A program made the translations under genes and the position numbers. Below, one piece after another: positions 35,055 through 43,840 of a stretch of 55,637 nt of DNA (within the stretch, counting starts at the first letter, position 1; each line of letters begins with the position of its first letter). The notes beneath the pieces were generated by a model. The model saw nothing but the letters and a program-made list of their open reading frames with translations. It was not told the origin of the DNA and did no database searches. The stretch is from JBLIRR01 sp049472395 (GTDB lineage Bacteria > SZUA-182 > DTGQ01 > JBLIRR01). Location: positions 1 through 55,637 of the forward strand of contig JBLIRR010000041.1 in assembly GCA_049472395.1 (NCBI GenBank). Direction: 5' to 3'.

Positions 35055-35181
35055 GGATATTGCCGGGCAATGAATGATTCTGGATCATCAATCAGGCATA
35101 AAAGTTGCTGGTAATATGGAAAAGTTATTTTGTTATATTTTATCCATACAAATAACTTTATTCATATGAAAGGAAAATATA

Positions 35182-35514
35182 ATGGGTGAAGGAAAGAAAG
35201 TGAATAAAAAAGTCACAATTTATGGCTATGTAAGGTTAGCTGATGAAGATGATGAAGAGAAGGGACTAATACTCTCAAGTGATGAGGAAGATTATATCTT
35301 GTTGTTAAATAAAAAGAGTGAAGAATTACAGGATATGGTAGGAGAGGAAGTGCGGATTACAGGGACTTTGAGCAGCGACAGCAAAGGGTATCCCCAAATT
35401 TCAGTCATTACATATGAAAGCCTTGAATATGACGATGAGGAGTATGACGATGACGATGATTACCGTCATAAGGATTACGATGACGACGACGAAGACGAAG
35501 ATGATTACTATTAA
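35182..35514 (+). CDS. Small OB-fold-like protein with acidic tail
   Basis: In the 110-residue protein, residues about 8-78 have the alternating pattern of a small five-strand barrel (KVTIYGYV, GLILSS, YILLLNKK, GEEVRITGTLSS, PQISVITYESL), typical of bacterial OB-fold domains. The last ~30 residues are almost only Asp, Glu and Tyr, disordered and very acidic, possibly calcium- or metal-binding or a DNA mimic. There is no signal peptide. AAAGGAAA precedes the ATG. No partner gene is evident; it is transcribed away from nrdJ. Confidence 0.75.
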   Translation: MGEGKKVNKKVTIYGYVRLADEDDEEKGLILSSDEEDYILLLNKKSEELQDMVGEEVRITGTLSSDSKGYPQISVITYESLEYDDEEYDDDDDYRHKDYDDDDEDEDDYY

Positions 35515-35537
35515 ATAAATGCTTTCCAGTAATTGCT

Positions 35538-35558
35538 AGGGGGGATAAACTCCTCCCT
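35538..35558. terminator. Possible bidirectional terminator hairpin
   Basis: AGGGGGGA (35538-35545) and TCCTCCCT (35551-35558) form an 8-bp stem with one G-T pair between two convergent genes. There is no clear T-run, and it overlaps the last codon of the cyclase gene, so it is a weak call. Confidence 0.3.
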
Positions 35559-36732
35559 ATGAATTCTTATCCTTAAAATTAAGCCTGAGAACCGAGGGAT
35601 CAATATATACTAATTCTATTCCTGGGGGAAGATCGATATTTTCTTGCGTGATGTAATATGTTCGTCGTCCCCATTGTGCTAAGGAGACATCTAACTTGAT
35701 ATCGATCTGCTCTTTTGTTACTGCAGAAACAAGCCTGCGAAGCCCTTTTATGGTGATTTTTGTGCTCACCGGAGGGGATACTAATTCCAGTTGATGAGGA
35801 ATTTTTGTATAATTCAAAGGGATTATCAAATCCTTCGTATAATTTTGTTGGCCAGCAAGGAGGGCCCAAAAGACAAAAACTAATATCACAATGATGATTT
35901 TTGCGATCCAATGCTCTGATAAAAATCTTAAGGGATTTTTCTTTATAAAGATTGATTTATCTTCCAATCCTTTTTGCATCATCATATGCTGATTTATCAA
36001 CTTCTCTAAGGAAAATGCATCCTTAATTTTTGTAATTTGACCATCTAACACGAGGGAAACTTCTCCTCTTTCTTCTGAAGTAACAATGATTAACGCATCA
36101 CTTTTTTCAGATAATCCTAATGAGGCACGGTGTCGTGAACCGTACTTTTTGGGGAGATTATGTTTTTCAGTCATGGGGAGAAATCCGGCGACTGATTTGA
36201 TCACACCTCCCTCTATTAAAATGGCTCCGTCATGTATAGGAGAATGCTTTTGAAATATGCTCAAGAGGATCGGTTCGCTAATTGCTCCCTTAAAAGGAAT
36301 GCTATCTTGAATGAGTTTATTCACCTCATCGTCTCGTTTGAGGATTATAATACCTCCTATTCTATTTTCACCCATCTGAAAAACGGTCTTACAAATAGTT
36401 TTAAGATCGAGAGGTTCTTCAGATAAGGTTTTCGTTCCCTGAAAGTAATGAAATAGATTGATTTTTTCTAATACTTCTCTAATCTCTGGTTGGAATATGA
36501 TAATGATCAATATAATGAGGGCCTGCCAGAAGATTTGAAACGTCCATGTTGATAAGAAGAGGCCCCATGTTCGCGCACCAATATAGATAATCGCTAAACC
36601 CAATAAACCCAATAATATTCTAAAGGCTTTCGTCTTATAAAATAAATTATAGAGCTGATAAGCGAGAAAAGAAATTAATAATATATCAATAATATCGAGC
36701 CAGGTTAGATTTTTTACTAAGTTAATTATCAT
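35557..36732 (-). CDS. cdaA: Diadenylate cyclase fused to a YbbR domain (CdaA-CdaR fusion)
   Basis: The 391-residue protein makes c-di-AMP from two ATP. Three N-terminal membrane helices (about 14-30, 37-55, 64-80) are followed by the DisA_N/DAC domain with HSPIHDGAIL (163-172, catalytic Asp168-Gly-Ala) and GSRHRASLG (198-206). Another membrane span (about 274-292) leads to one YbbR domain (about 300-391) that would face the periplasm. In Firmicutes these are separate adjacent genes, cdaA and cdaR, whose proteins interact; here they form one chain. It is preceded by a duplicated TAATTATCATCTCTTTT sequence at 36727-36752. Confidence 0.92.
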   Translation of the reverse strand: MIINLVKNLTWLDIIDILLISFLAYQLYNLFYKTKAFRILLGLLGLAIIYIGARTWGLFLSTWTFQIFWQALIILIIIIFQPEIREVLEKINLFHYFQGTKTLSEEPLDLKTICKTVFQMGENRIGGIIILKRDDEVNKLIQDSIPFKGAISEPILLSIFQKHSPIHDGAILIEGGVIKSVAGFLPMTEKHNLPKKYGSRHRASLGLSEKSDALIIVTSEERGEVSLVLDGQITKIKDAFSLEKLINQHMMMQKGLEDKSIFIKKNPLRFLSEHWIAKIIIVILVFVFWALLAGQQNYTKDLIIPLNYTKIPHQLELVSPPVSTKITIKGLRRLVSAVTKEQIDIKLDVSLAQWGRRTYYITQENIDLPPGIELVYIDPSVLRLNFKDKNS

Positions 36733-36867
36733 CTCTTTTAATTATCATCTCTTTTTATCGACAATCTAATGTTTGTAGGAATCAGACATTAAATTATATA
36801 TGAAAATATGAAAAAAGTATAGACTCTTTGACACAGCAATGCTACTTTTTGACCAATTGCCCTATAC

Positions 36868-37776
36868 CTATTTTTTCCCTATGGGCATCAACACCAAAGG
36901 TTCTTGATCATTTTCCATTGTAAGGACTTTTTTTACCTCTTCATCATGAAAGGCACCAATAACCACAGTCCCCAAATTTAAGGAGACTGCCTGAAGATAA
37001 ATATTCTGAACCACGGTTCCTACCTCAATATGTATATATCTATTGCCTCTTTCCCCATACTTCTGGGTAGTTCGAGAGGGGGTTGCTCCTATTGCAATAA
37101 TTAAAGGTGCATGTGCGATAGAAGATTGATACAAGGAAGCATTATACAGATCCTCTCTTTTATCTGTCCGGATAAGAGCAATAAGTTCGTGTCCCTCTGG
37201 TATATATTTATAAATACCGGTTGAGAGGCCCTTAACATTTCCTGCCACGATATAGAGATCGAGAGGATAAAGACCTCCTGCAGAAGGTGCTGTTTTATAA
37301 AAGGGTTGGGCTGTTATTCCTTGTGCAGCCCAAAGAAGCTGCGATAACTCTTCGATGCTCAATGCCTCATTTTTATAATCTCTCACGGATCGCCTTTCCA
37401 ATAGAGCCCTTTCAATTGAAGTATTGCTATCATAGTATGGATCTGTCAACTTTATCACTGTGGGTGATTCGTTTTCTTGGAAGGTGAGGGGTGGCGGCGG
37501 TAACAGATTCATTTCTCTCCAGGGAGACTCTCCTGCGAGGGAGGTCGAGAATAGGAATGGATTAGTATATCCAAAGATGGCAGTATAATTAGAAACACCC
37601 GGCCAGAAGGTCTCCCCCATACTGATACTATATATTGGCCAGTTAGTATAAGCTGCAAAAGTCTTCATAGTAATACTAACAATTAAAAGGCCTAGTAAGA
37701 GAATAATAATCAATAATTCTTTTCTCACGATACTGATCCTCCTTTTTTTGGAGTTATTCTGCCTCATATATGGCAT
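36868..37776 (-). CDS. SagB-type nitroreductase/dehydrogenase with N-terminal membrane anchor
   Basis: The 302-residue protein has residues ~20-38 as a hydrophobic signal-anchor or signal peptide. The FMN-dependent nitroreductase domain starts near 113 with LLERRSVRDY (RRSxR flavin-binding start), then SQLLWAAQG, SAGGLYPLDLY and a late LNLGTVVIGAF. This matches the SagB/ThcOx subgroup, some members of which oxidise thiazolines in peptide natural products, though many stand alone. No YcaO or peptide gene is nearby. An extracytoplasmic location would be unusual for a flavin-bound member. It is divergent from the permease gene. Confidence 0.85.
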   Translation of the reverse strand: MPYMRQNNSKKRRISIVRKELLIIILLLGLLIVSITMKTFAAYTNWPIYSISMGETFWPGVSNYTAIFGYTNPFLFSTSLAGESPWREMNLLPPPPLTFQENESPTVIKLTDPYYDSNTSIERALLERRSVRDYKNEALSIEELSQLLWAAQGITAQPFYKTAPSAGGLYPLDLYIVAGNVKGLSTGIYKYIPEGHELIALIRTDKREDLYNASLYQSSIAHAPLIIAIGATPSRTTQKYGERGNRYIHIEVGTVVQNIYLQAVSLNLGTVVIGAFHDEEVKKVLTMENDQEPLVLMPIGKK

Positions 37777-37948
37777 TTTTGAATCTTTAGGTTATAAAGT
37801 AAGATTAGAAGCTTATACCATATTTTATATCACCTCTCACTGAGGCTGACAAGAAATATAAATTTTTCATTTCTTCTCTCTTCAGTATTTATAGTATAAT
37901 ATATGAAATTTACTTTAGAGAGCACGGTTATTTACCAACAATTAATAT

Positions 37949-40204
37949 GTGGGAGTAAAAGTATATTCTTTTATGATGAGTGATTATTCAGGAACAAAAA
38001 GGACTATTGGTTTTTTTGGCGCAACAGGCCTTGGCCTTGGAGCTATAGTTGGGGGAGGTATTTTGGCCTTGACCGGCGTTGCTTTTGCAAATGCCGGTCC
38101 ATCCGCCATTCTCGCGTTTGCCTTGAATGGAGTGATAGCCTTTATAACGGCGCTAAGTTTTGCGCAAATGTCAAAGGCATTCCCTGAATCAGGTGGCGTA
38201 TATACATTCACGAAAAAAGTTATCTCAGTGCGATCCGCCTTTGGTGTCGGATGGATACTCTGGTTCGCATCCATCATGGCAGGTGTTTTATATGCTTTAG
38301 GATTCGCCTTTTATATGGTCAGTGCATGTCAAAGCATATGTGGAATTTTTATTTCTCAAGTCCCTGCGTGGATTTCGAGTCGCCCGATGATACTTATATT
38401 TTCAAGTGGTGCAATATGCTTTTATACGATAAAACTTGCTCATACTACCAATGGCTCAGGGCAGTGGGAAACAATAGGGAAGCTCATTGTATTTTGTATA
38501 CTCATCGTAGCCGGATTTTGGGTGCTTTCAAAACAATCTCATCAAGTGTTACACACACGAATAACACCCTTTTTTGATCACGGGATATTGGGTATCTTTC
38601 GTGCTATGGGATTTACTTTTATCACGTTTCAGGGCTTTGATCTTATTGCCGCTGTGGCGGGGGAGGTTCAAAATCCAAGCCGCACTATTCCTCTTTCCAT
38701 GTTTGTTTCATTAGGGATTACCTTGATCATTTATCTTCCCTTTCTTTTCATTATCCTCACTGTGGGAGTGCCGGCAGGTCAGTCTATTGCCTCATTAAGC
38801 GCAAAGTATCCTGAGACCATGGTAGCTTTTGCCGTTGGCAATTACCTTGGCACCTTGGGCTATTGGTTGATTATTATCGCGGCTATTCTATCCATGCTCT
38901 CAGCCCTTAACGCGAATCTCATGGCTGCTTCCCGTATTGCTTTGGCCATGTCCCGGGACAAGACCCTTCCCCATTTTTTAGGTGTTATAAATAAAGATAC
39001 TGAAATACCAGTCCGCAGTCTTTATATAAGCAGCGCCATCCTTATTATAAGTCTTATTGCTCTCCCGAATCTGTCAGCTGCCGGGGCTGCAGCCAGTCTC
39101 ATCTTTCTCATTTCCTATACACTGACGCATATCACCACTATACTCGCTCTGGTTCGCGATGATACACTAAATGAAACAGGGGGAAAAGCGAAATTCTCAT
39201 TTATACCTTTACTCGGTGCAATCTTGTGTGCTCTGCTCGCTCTCTTTCAGAGCGTTACTATTCCTGCAGCAGGGACAATAGTAAGTGTCTGGCTTGCGTT
39301 AGGATTTATTTTTTACTTTACCTTTCTGTCCAACCGGGCAGAAGCAGTTGACGCCATGACCCAGGCACGCGATCCTCGGCTGGTAAAATTAAGAGGATAC
39401 AGTCCATTGGTACTTGTTCCTCTGGCAAATCCATCCAATGCAAAATCAATGGTAGCGGTTGCCACTGCATTATGTCCTCCTCGTGTAGGGCGAGTTCTTC
39501 TCCTTTCCGTAGTCGCAGGATCTATCGAATGGAAGGCTGACAATCCTCCGGCTGAGTTGATTTCTACACAAGATGTCTTACGAGAAGCCCTTACTGCTTC
39601 CTTTAGCGCGGATCTTTCTCCTGAAGCCCTTATCACCGCAGCAACTCGTCCATGGTCTGAGATTATCCGAGTAGCCCATCTTCATCGTTGTGAAAGCTTG
39701 TTGATTGGTTTAAATGATCCTGTGAGCGATAAAACAGAGCCATATCTTATAGAACTTATTAACAAGGTGGCATGTGATATTGTTTTTCTCCATGCACCAC
39801 CAGAGTGGCAGCTTACAAAAATTAAGCGCATTCTTGTACCTGTGGGAGGGAAAAGCAGCCATGACATACTTCGCGCCCGTTTACTGGGGAGCCTTTGTCG
39901 CTCCCTCGATCTGCAGGTTACTTTTCTGAGGATAGTGCCTCCCGATATCACAGAAAAAGAGCTTAAATACACCAGGGATCAATTACATCATTTCGCAGGG
40001 GACGAAGTACCTTTACATTCTCATGTGGAGGTTATTCGTAGTACTAATGTAGTCAGTGTCGTAAGTGACTATGCGGATGAAAATGATCTGGTGATTCTTG
40101 GAGTTCAGCGCCTTGGAAAGGGGAGAAAGATATTTGGGAATATTACCTTGGAAATTGTCCGTGTCACCTCCGGGGCTACCATATTAATAAGCAAGCAAGG
40201 TTAA
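37949..40204 (+). CDS. APC-family amino acid/polyamine permease with C-terminal universal stress (Usp) domain
   Basis: The first ~470 of 751 residues contain about 12 membrane spans with the APC signature GLGLGAIVGGGILALTG in the first helix. A linker and a Usp-like region follow, including KRILVPVGGKS near residue 627 and the closing DLVILGVQRLGKGRK...GATILIS strand-loop motif. It would import or exchange amino acids or other cationic substrates, with Usp domains sensing nucleotide. The start is uncertain: GTG at 37949 or ATG at 37973, neither with a good Shine-Dalgarno. TATAAT at 37895-37900 may be its -10 box. Confidence 0.9.
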   Translation: MGVKVYSFMMSDYSGTKRTIGFFGATGLGLGAIVGGGILALTGVAFANAGPSAILAFALNGVIAFITALSFAQMSKAFPESGGVYTFTKKVISVRSAFGVGWILWFASIMAGVLYALGFAFYMVSACQSICGIFISQVPAWISSRPMILIFSSGAICFYTIKLAHTTNGSGQWETIGKLIVFCILIVAGFWVLSKQSHQVLHTRITPFFDHGILGIFRAMGFTFITFQGFDLIAAVAGEVQNPSRTIPLSMFVSLGITLIIYLPFLFIILTVGVPAGQSIASLSAKYPETMVAFAVGNYLGTLGYWLIIIAAILSMLSALNANLMAASRIALAMSRDKTLPHFLGVINKDTEIPVRSLYISSAILIISLIALPNLSAAGAAASLIFLISYTLTHITTILALVRDDTLNETGGKAKFSFIPLLGAILCALLALFQSVTIPAAGTIVSVWLALGFIFYFTFLSNRAEAVDAMTQARDPRLVKLRGYSPLVLVPLANPSNAKSMVAVATALCPPRVGRVLLLSVVAGSIEWKADNPPAELISTQDVLREALTASFSADLSPEALITAATRPWSEIIRVAHLHRCESLLIGLNDPVSDKTEPYLIELINKVACDIVFLHAPPEWQLTKIKRILVPVGGKSSHDILRARLLGSLCRSLDLQVTFLRIVPPDITEKELKYTRDQLHHFAGDEVPLHSHVEVIRSTNVVSVVSDYADENDLVILGVQRLGKGRKIFGNITLEIVRVTSGATILISKQG

Positions 40205-40297
40205 AGGAATCTGCAATTCCTCACGTTGGGATATGAATCTTTCATTAGTTAGGCATCTATCTAAGATGGTTCCTTTGAGTTTCAAATTGGAAGAATG

Positions 40298-40687
40298 CTA
40301 AGTTGTATTATTCACAGTTAAGATAATGGCATCGCTATCTATGATCTTATCATCAAAGTCAAAAGCGCGCGCAATTAATGTATGTACACTCCAATTTTGA
40401 TAGGACGTTGTATTCCATTCAAATTCATATGGCTCATAATAATCTTCACTCCCTATAATCGGATAACCGTCTATATACAGGATAACCTTTGAAATATTTT
40501 CATTATCCGGTGCCTCGGCAAAAATCGGCACAATTCCTGAAACAGTTGAGCCGTCAATGGGAGAGGTAATTCTAATAAATGGTTGATTGTCAGTCCCATA
40601 TTCAGAACCCCCGCATCCTGAGAGAAAAAAGGAAATCACAGCAAGAATAATAAATAAAACATACATTCTATTGTTTTTTATTTTCAT
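40298..40687 (-). CDS. Lipoprotein with bacterial Ig-like domain
   Basis: The 129-residue protein from ATG 40687 has a textbook lipoprotein signal: lysines, a hydrophobic run and the lipobox LSGC with Cys25. The mature part is one Ig-like beta-sandwich (ITSPIDGSTVSGIVPIFAEA, ILYIDGYP, RAFDFDDKIID), like the Big_7 type found as a repeated module in surface proteins. An in-frame GTG at 40711 would extend it by eight residues not needed for the signal. Function unknown; it probably lies at the outer membrane. Confidence 0.8.
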   Translation of the reverse strand: MKIKNNRMYVLFIILAVISFFLSGCGGSEYGTDNQPFIRITSPIDGSTVSGIVPIFAEAPDNENISKVILYIDGYPIIGSEDYYEPYEFEWNTTSYQNWSVHTLIARAFDFDDKIIDSDAIILTVNNTT

Positions 40688-40873
40688 AGTACACATCCAT
40701 ATTATTCTCACGCCCCCTGAAAATTGGCTCCGCGTCGATTGCAGGTCCTGTAAGAAAACTTACTTCAATGAAATCCATTCTATAGGTATCTTCTCCACTT
40801 TTTCTGTGTAATCTTGTTCCTTATTTTATTATATCACATTTACTCACATAACCCTCAGCACGTGATTCATTTG

Positions 40874-41152
40874 TCAACTTTTTGGTTTATAAAAATAAAC
40901 AATACTATGCCAAATCAACAAAATAACCCCGCATATAATTAATACGGGTAACACCATAACAACTATAATAAATAATAGTAATCCTACTATTGATTCTAGC
41001 GGGGGTTGTGAAATACTCGGGAGCAGTTTCTCTAAATTGAGACAGATCCGGCACAACACATAGACAATCCATCCAACAGAAAATAATATGCATATGTTCC
41101 GTGGACCTATAAATGGTGTATTTTTTCTCTGTAATTTTTGTCGGTGGGCCAT
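40874..41152 (-). CDS. Small two-span membrane protein, unknown
   Basis: The 92-residue protein has hydrophobic segments at about 20-40 and 56-88 with a Pro-rich turn between, and basic ends. It has no recognisable family. An overlapping frame of 87 residues (40905-41168) lacks membrane-protein character and is rejected. Modest support. Confidence 0.45.
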   Translation of the reverse strand: MAHRQKLQRKNTPFIGPRNICILFSVGWIVYVLCRICLNLEKLLPSISQPPLESIVGLLLFIIVVMVLPVLIICGVILLIWHSIVYFYKPKS

Positions 41153-41308
41153 GCGTGTATAATATCAAGATGTAAAATATAATGCAATAAGGATCTTTAA
41201 AACCCCTTCTCTTAATGCCTTAGCACATAAGAAAAAAAATTTGGCTGTATTCAAAATTGCTGTTTCAACCTTACCAATTATTATGGCCACCAGGACGCCA
41301 TTACTGTT

Positions 41309-41896
41309 TTAACCTTGGCGGGCATTATAACAGGGGCCCTCCCTTTGCAGATAAGAGCGAAGAACTGTTACTGCATCCCTGCGGCATATATCCTGCCGTA
41401 CACTAATTCCTCTTTCTTTTAAGGCGCTAATCCAGTCAGGAGCTTTGGGCCCTTCATCAAAGCCGATGGCACGTGCATCTTCATCTCGTGCACCACATAT
41501 GAGACTGCGGACACCTGACCAGGTGAGCGCTCCCAAACACATGGCGCATGGCTCTGTGCTTGTGACAAGCTCATAAGGGGGAAATCCTGCTGCACCAAGA
41601 TCATAGGTGTTGACTTTTTGTTGAGCAATCAAGATTGCCACTATCTCTGCATGGAAAAGGCAGCATTGTGTCTGAATAACCAGATTGACCCCGGCAGAGA
41701 GTAATGTATTGGAGGTAAGGTCAAATATCCCTGCAGCGAAAGGCCCGCCTGTACCATGCTCCACATTCAGGCGAGAGAGTTCAACAATAAAACGCATTCT
41801 CTCCTCTGGGCCGGGATATATGCGACCAGGCCCGGGGAGAACCTCCTCGATCCAGGAAGGGAGACTAACCGTGAAAGAATACTCTTTTTGCCTCAT
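41309..41896 (-). CDS. CDA-fold nucleoside/guanine deaminase-like protein
   Basis: The 195-residue protein has the zinc site of the cytidine deaminase superfamily: HAE (82-84, catalytic Glu84) and EPCAMC (115-120, Cys117 and Cys120). The surrounding pattern, NLVIQTQCCLFHAE and LTWSGVRSLICGA, is that of guanine deaminase-type and nucleoside deaminases rather than TadA. It deaminates a purine or pyrimidine base or nucleoside; the exact base is unknown. It lies 76 bp after the DUF523-DUF1722 gene on the same strand and may be cotranscribed. Confidence 0.88.
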   Translation of the reverse strand: MRQKEYSFTVSLPSWIEEVLPGPGRIYPGPEERMRFIVELSRLNVEHGTGGPFAAGIFDLTSNTLLSAGVNLVIQTQCCLFHAEIVAILIAQQKVNTYDLGAAGFPPYELVTSTEPCAMCLGALTWSGVRSLICGARDEDARAIGFDEGPKAPDWISALKERGISVRQDICRRDAVTVLRSYLQREGPCYNARQG

Positions 41897-41972
41897 TCTT
41901 TATCACCAAAGGTAAAGCAGTTGGCCCGCATCATTTCTGTCTTTTTATGGTATACGAAATAAAAGGTCATTC

Positions 41973-42926
41973 TTATACATGGTTGCGCAACATAAGCTCA
42001 AGAGGATGGGGATGGAGGTAATATTGTTTTTGAAGGTACGGTTCTTTATATTTACGGACATAATGCTGCAAAAGTACAATAGGGACGATAAGGGGGATGT
42101 ATCCCTTGTGGTAATTGTCAATTACCTCCAGCAATTCGCTTTTCTCGTCAGTAGTAATGTTTTTTTTGAAATATCCCATGATATGCTGAAGCACATTAGT
42201 GTTTTTTTTTATAGTTGCCCGATGAATGAGCCCCGCCATGAAGGTGGTAATATACCGTGAGAAGAGGGTATCCTGCTCCATTTTCTTTCCACCCGCCACC
42301 AATGCGCCAAGTTCCCTCAGAAGTTGAGGGCTATGTGACATGGTTAATAGCTTATGGTTTCCATGGAAGATACTCAGACCATGCAGTGATTTTCTGTTAT
42401 AAAGTAATTCGCGCCATCGTTGATACACAAAAATTCTTTCTATAAAATTTTCTCTCAAGGCAGCATCATGAAGCCGGCCCTCATCTTCAACAGGCAGAAG
42501 GGGGAAAGTGCGCATGAATTCCCGTGCAAAAAGACCGATGCCTTTCGGGGTTACACTCCCTGGTTCCTTATATACTTTGACATTCCGCATACCAGAGCTA
42601 GGTGATTTACTTTTAAAAATAAATCCGCACAGTTCCTGTTTTTCCAATTCCTTGAGTTTTTGACGAGCCCACGTGAGCATCTGCTCAGTATAATCAATGC
42701 CTGTCTTTCTTGTGACAAGGTGTGGGGATTCAAGGTCACCTACAAGACGCATCGCCTCCCTCGGGACCGGAAGACCACACTCAACTTCAGGACATACGGG
42801 TACCCACTCGACAAATTGACCAAGTGTATCACGCAAGTAACGATCAAGTTTATGTTGACCATCATATCGGACTTTTTCGCCCAAAAGACATGAACTTATA
42901 CCAAGCCTGATTTTGTTGGGTGCCAT
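41973..42926 (-). CDS. DUF523-DUF1722 (YbgA-like) protein
   Basis: In the 317-residue protein, residues 6-155 are DUF523: GISSCLLGEKVRYDG with Cys13, PVCPEVECGLPVPRE with Cys45 and Cys50, and FKSKSPSSG. DUF523 includes the [4Fe-4S] thiouracil desulfurase TudS. Residues ~185-300 are DUF1722 (HKLLTMSHSPQLLRELG). In most members the third motif is SPSCG; here it is SPSSG (Ser111, codon TCT), so a probable cluster ligand is missing. DUF523-DUF1722 fusions are known from E. coli YbgA-like proteins. Base desulfuration fits with the deaminase neighbour but is inferred. Confidence 0.85.
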   Translation of the reverse strand: MAPNKIRLGISSCLLGEKVRYDGQHKLDRYLRDTLGQFVEWVPVCPEVECGLPVPREAMRLVGDLESPHLVTRKTGIDYTEQMLTWARQKLKELEKQELCGFIFKSKSPSSGMRNVKVYKEPGSVTPKGIGLFAREFMRTFPLLPVEDEGRLHDAALRENFIERIFVYQRWRELLYNRKSLHGLSIFHGNHKLLTMSHSPQLLRELGALVAGGKKMEQDTLFSRYITTFMAGLIHRATIKKNTNVLQHIMGYFKKNITTDEKSELLEVIDNYHKGYIPLIVPIVLLQHYVRKYKEPYLQKQYYLHPHPLELMLRNHV

Positions 42927-43036
42927 ATTCAGTTTTGTTTCATATTCTGTGGTTATTTTCTGAGAGATTTTTACAATAGATCCTCCAAGGTTGTGAAACT
43001 TAACTCTCTCATAATTGCCAGCCTAAGTTATCTTTA

Positions 43037-43429
43037 TTATATACGATTTCCGCCACCGACTTGCAACACCTGTCCGGTGATCCAGTCAGCTTGATCTGAT
43101 TTTTCCTCTGCCATGTCAAAAAGTTTGGGAATAGTTTCGGGTTCGGACAGATCAGCTTCCCATGTCATACATTCACCGCCCAAAGCTTGTATCTCTTCTA
43201 CTATCCATTCTGCAGATTGTCCGATCTCCCGACAATAATAAGCACGCCCCGGAATAGAAGCGCTTTCCTCATTTGCCCGGCTTTCCCCATACAGTTCTGG
43301 AGATTGGCCCAAATATGTAATGAAGACTTTGCCTCCTTCCCGGGCAAAAGCAATAGCCGTAGCAGCACCGATTCCATGATTTGCACCAGTAACGATTACA
43401 ATTTTCCCCTTAAGTCCTGTATCAATCAT
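43037..43429 (-). pseudogene. Short-chain dehydrogenase with internal deletion
   Basis: The 130-residue frame begins as a normal SDR: KIVIVTGANHGIGAATA with the TGxxxGIG NAD(P) motif, up to FDMAEEK near residue 109. It then jumps to SDQADWITGQVLQVGGGNR, which is the C-terminal end of the family. About 110-130 residues are missing, including the NNAG strand, the catalytic Ser and the YxxxK motif. The deletion is in frame, leaving an open but almost certainly inactive product. Confidence 0.8.
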
Positions 43430-43840
43430 AAATACTGTTCTTTACCTAAAATATTCCCGTTTATGATTCGATCTTTTTCGCATAATGACCAAGCTAATCT
43501 AACTGAAATTTCTGAAAAACAGGTAATTATCTATACGTATTCTTGCTTGTGTAGCTGTTAATGTTTTCATATTATATATATATTTTGTTATTCTTATAGA
43601 GCATACCCGAATTACTTTTAAAATTCGAGTTTTATTTGGATGTCTTCTTCTTACCATGCGTCATAGTTGGCAAAAATCGGCCTGTGGTTTTTTAGGACCT
43701 GTTTTAGACCATTTGAAGCAGATTCTATATTGATCATTAATACGAATACTGCATTCACCATTCGTGCTCCTTGTTAGTTTTAAGTTGGTTACCTGCTACC
43801 TACTGGCTTGCCCTCTTCACAAGTGCCCTATCGAGATTTT
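43430..43840. other. Intergenic stretch without recognisable gene
   Basis: The 411-bp stretch is AT-rich. A weak inverted repeat CGAATT/AATTCG (about 43610-43630) is the only structure noted. No ORF with coding character and no RNA gene was recognised. Confidence 0.5.

Noticed and set aside
34881..35181. Cobalamin riboswitch upstream of nrdJ
   Set aside because: No B12-box-like consensus on the minus strand, and the consensus promoter next to the ATG leaves no room for a leader.
41685..41962. Plus-strand frames opposite the deaminase gene
   Set aside because: They are antisense to a well supported gene and have no recognised motif.
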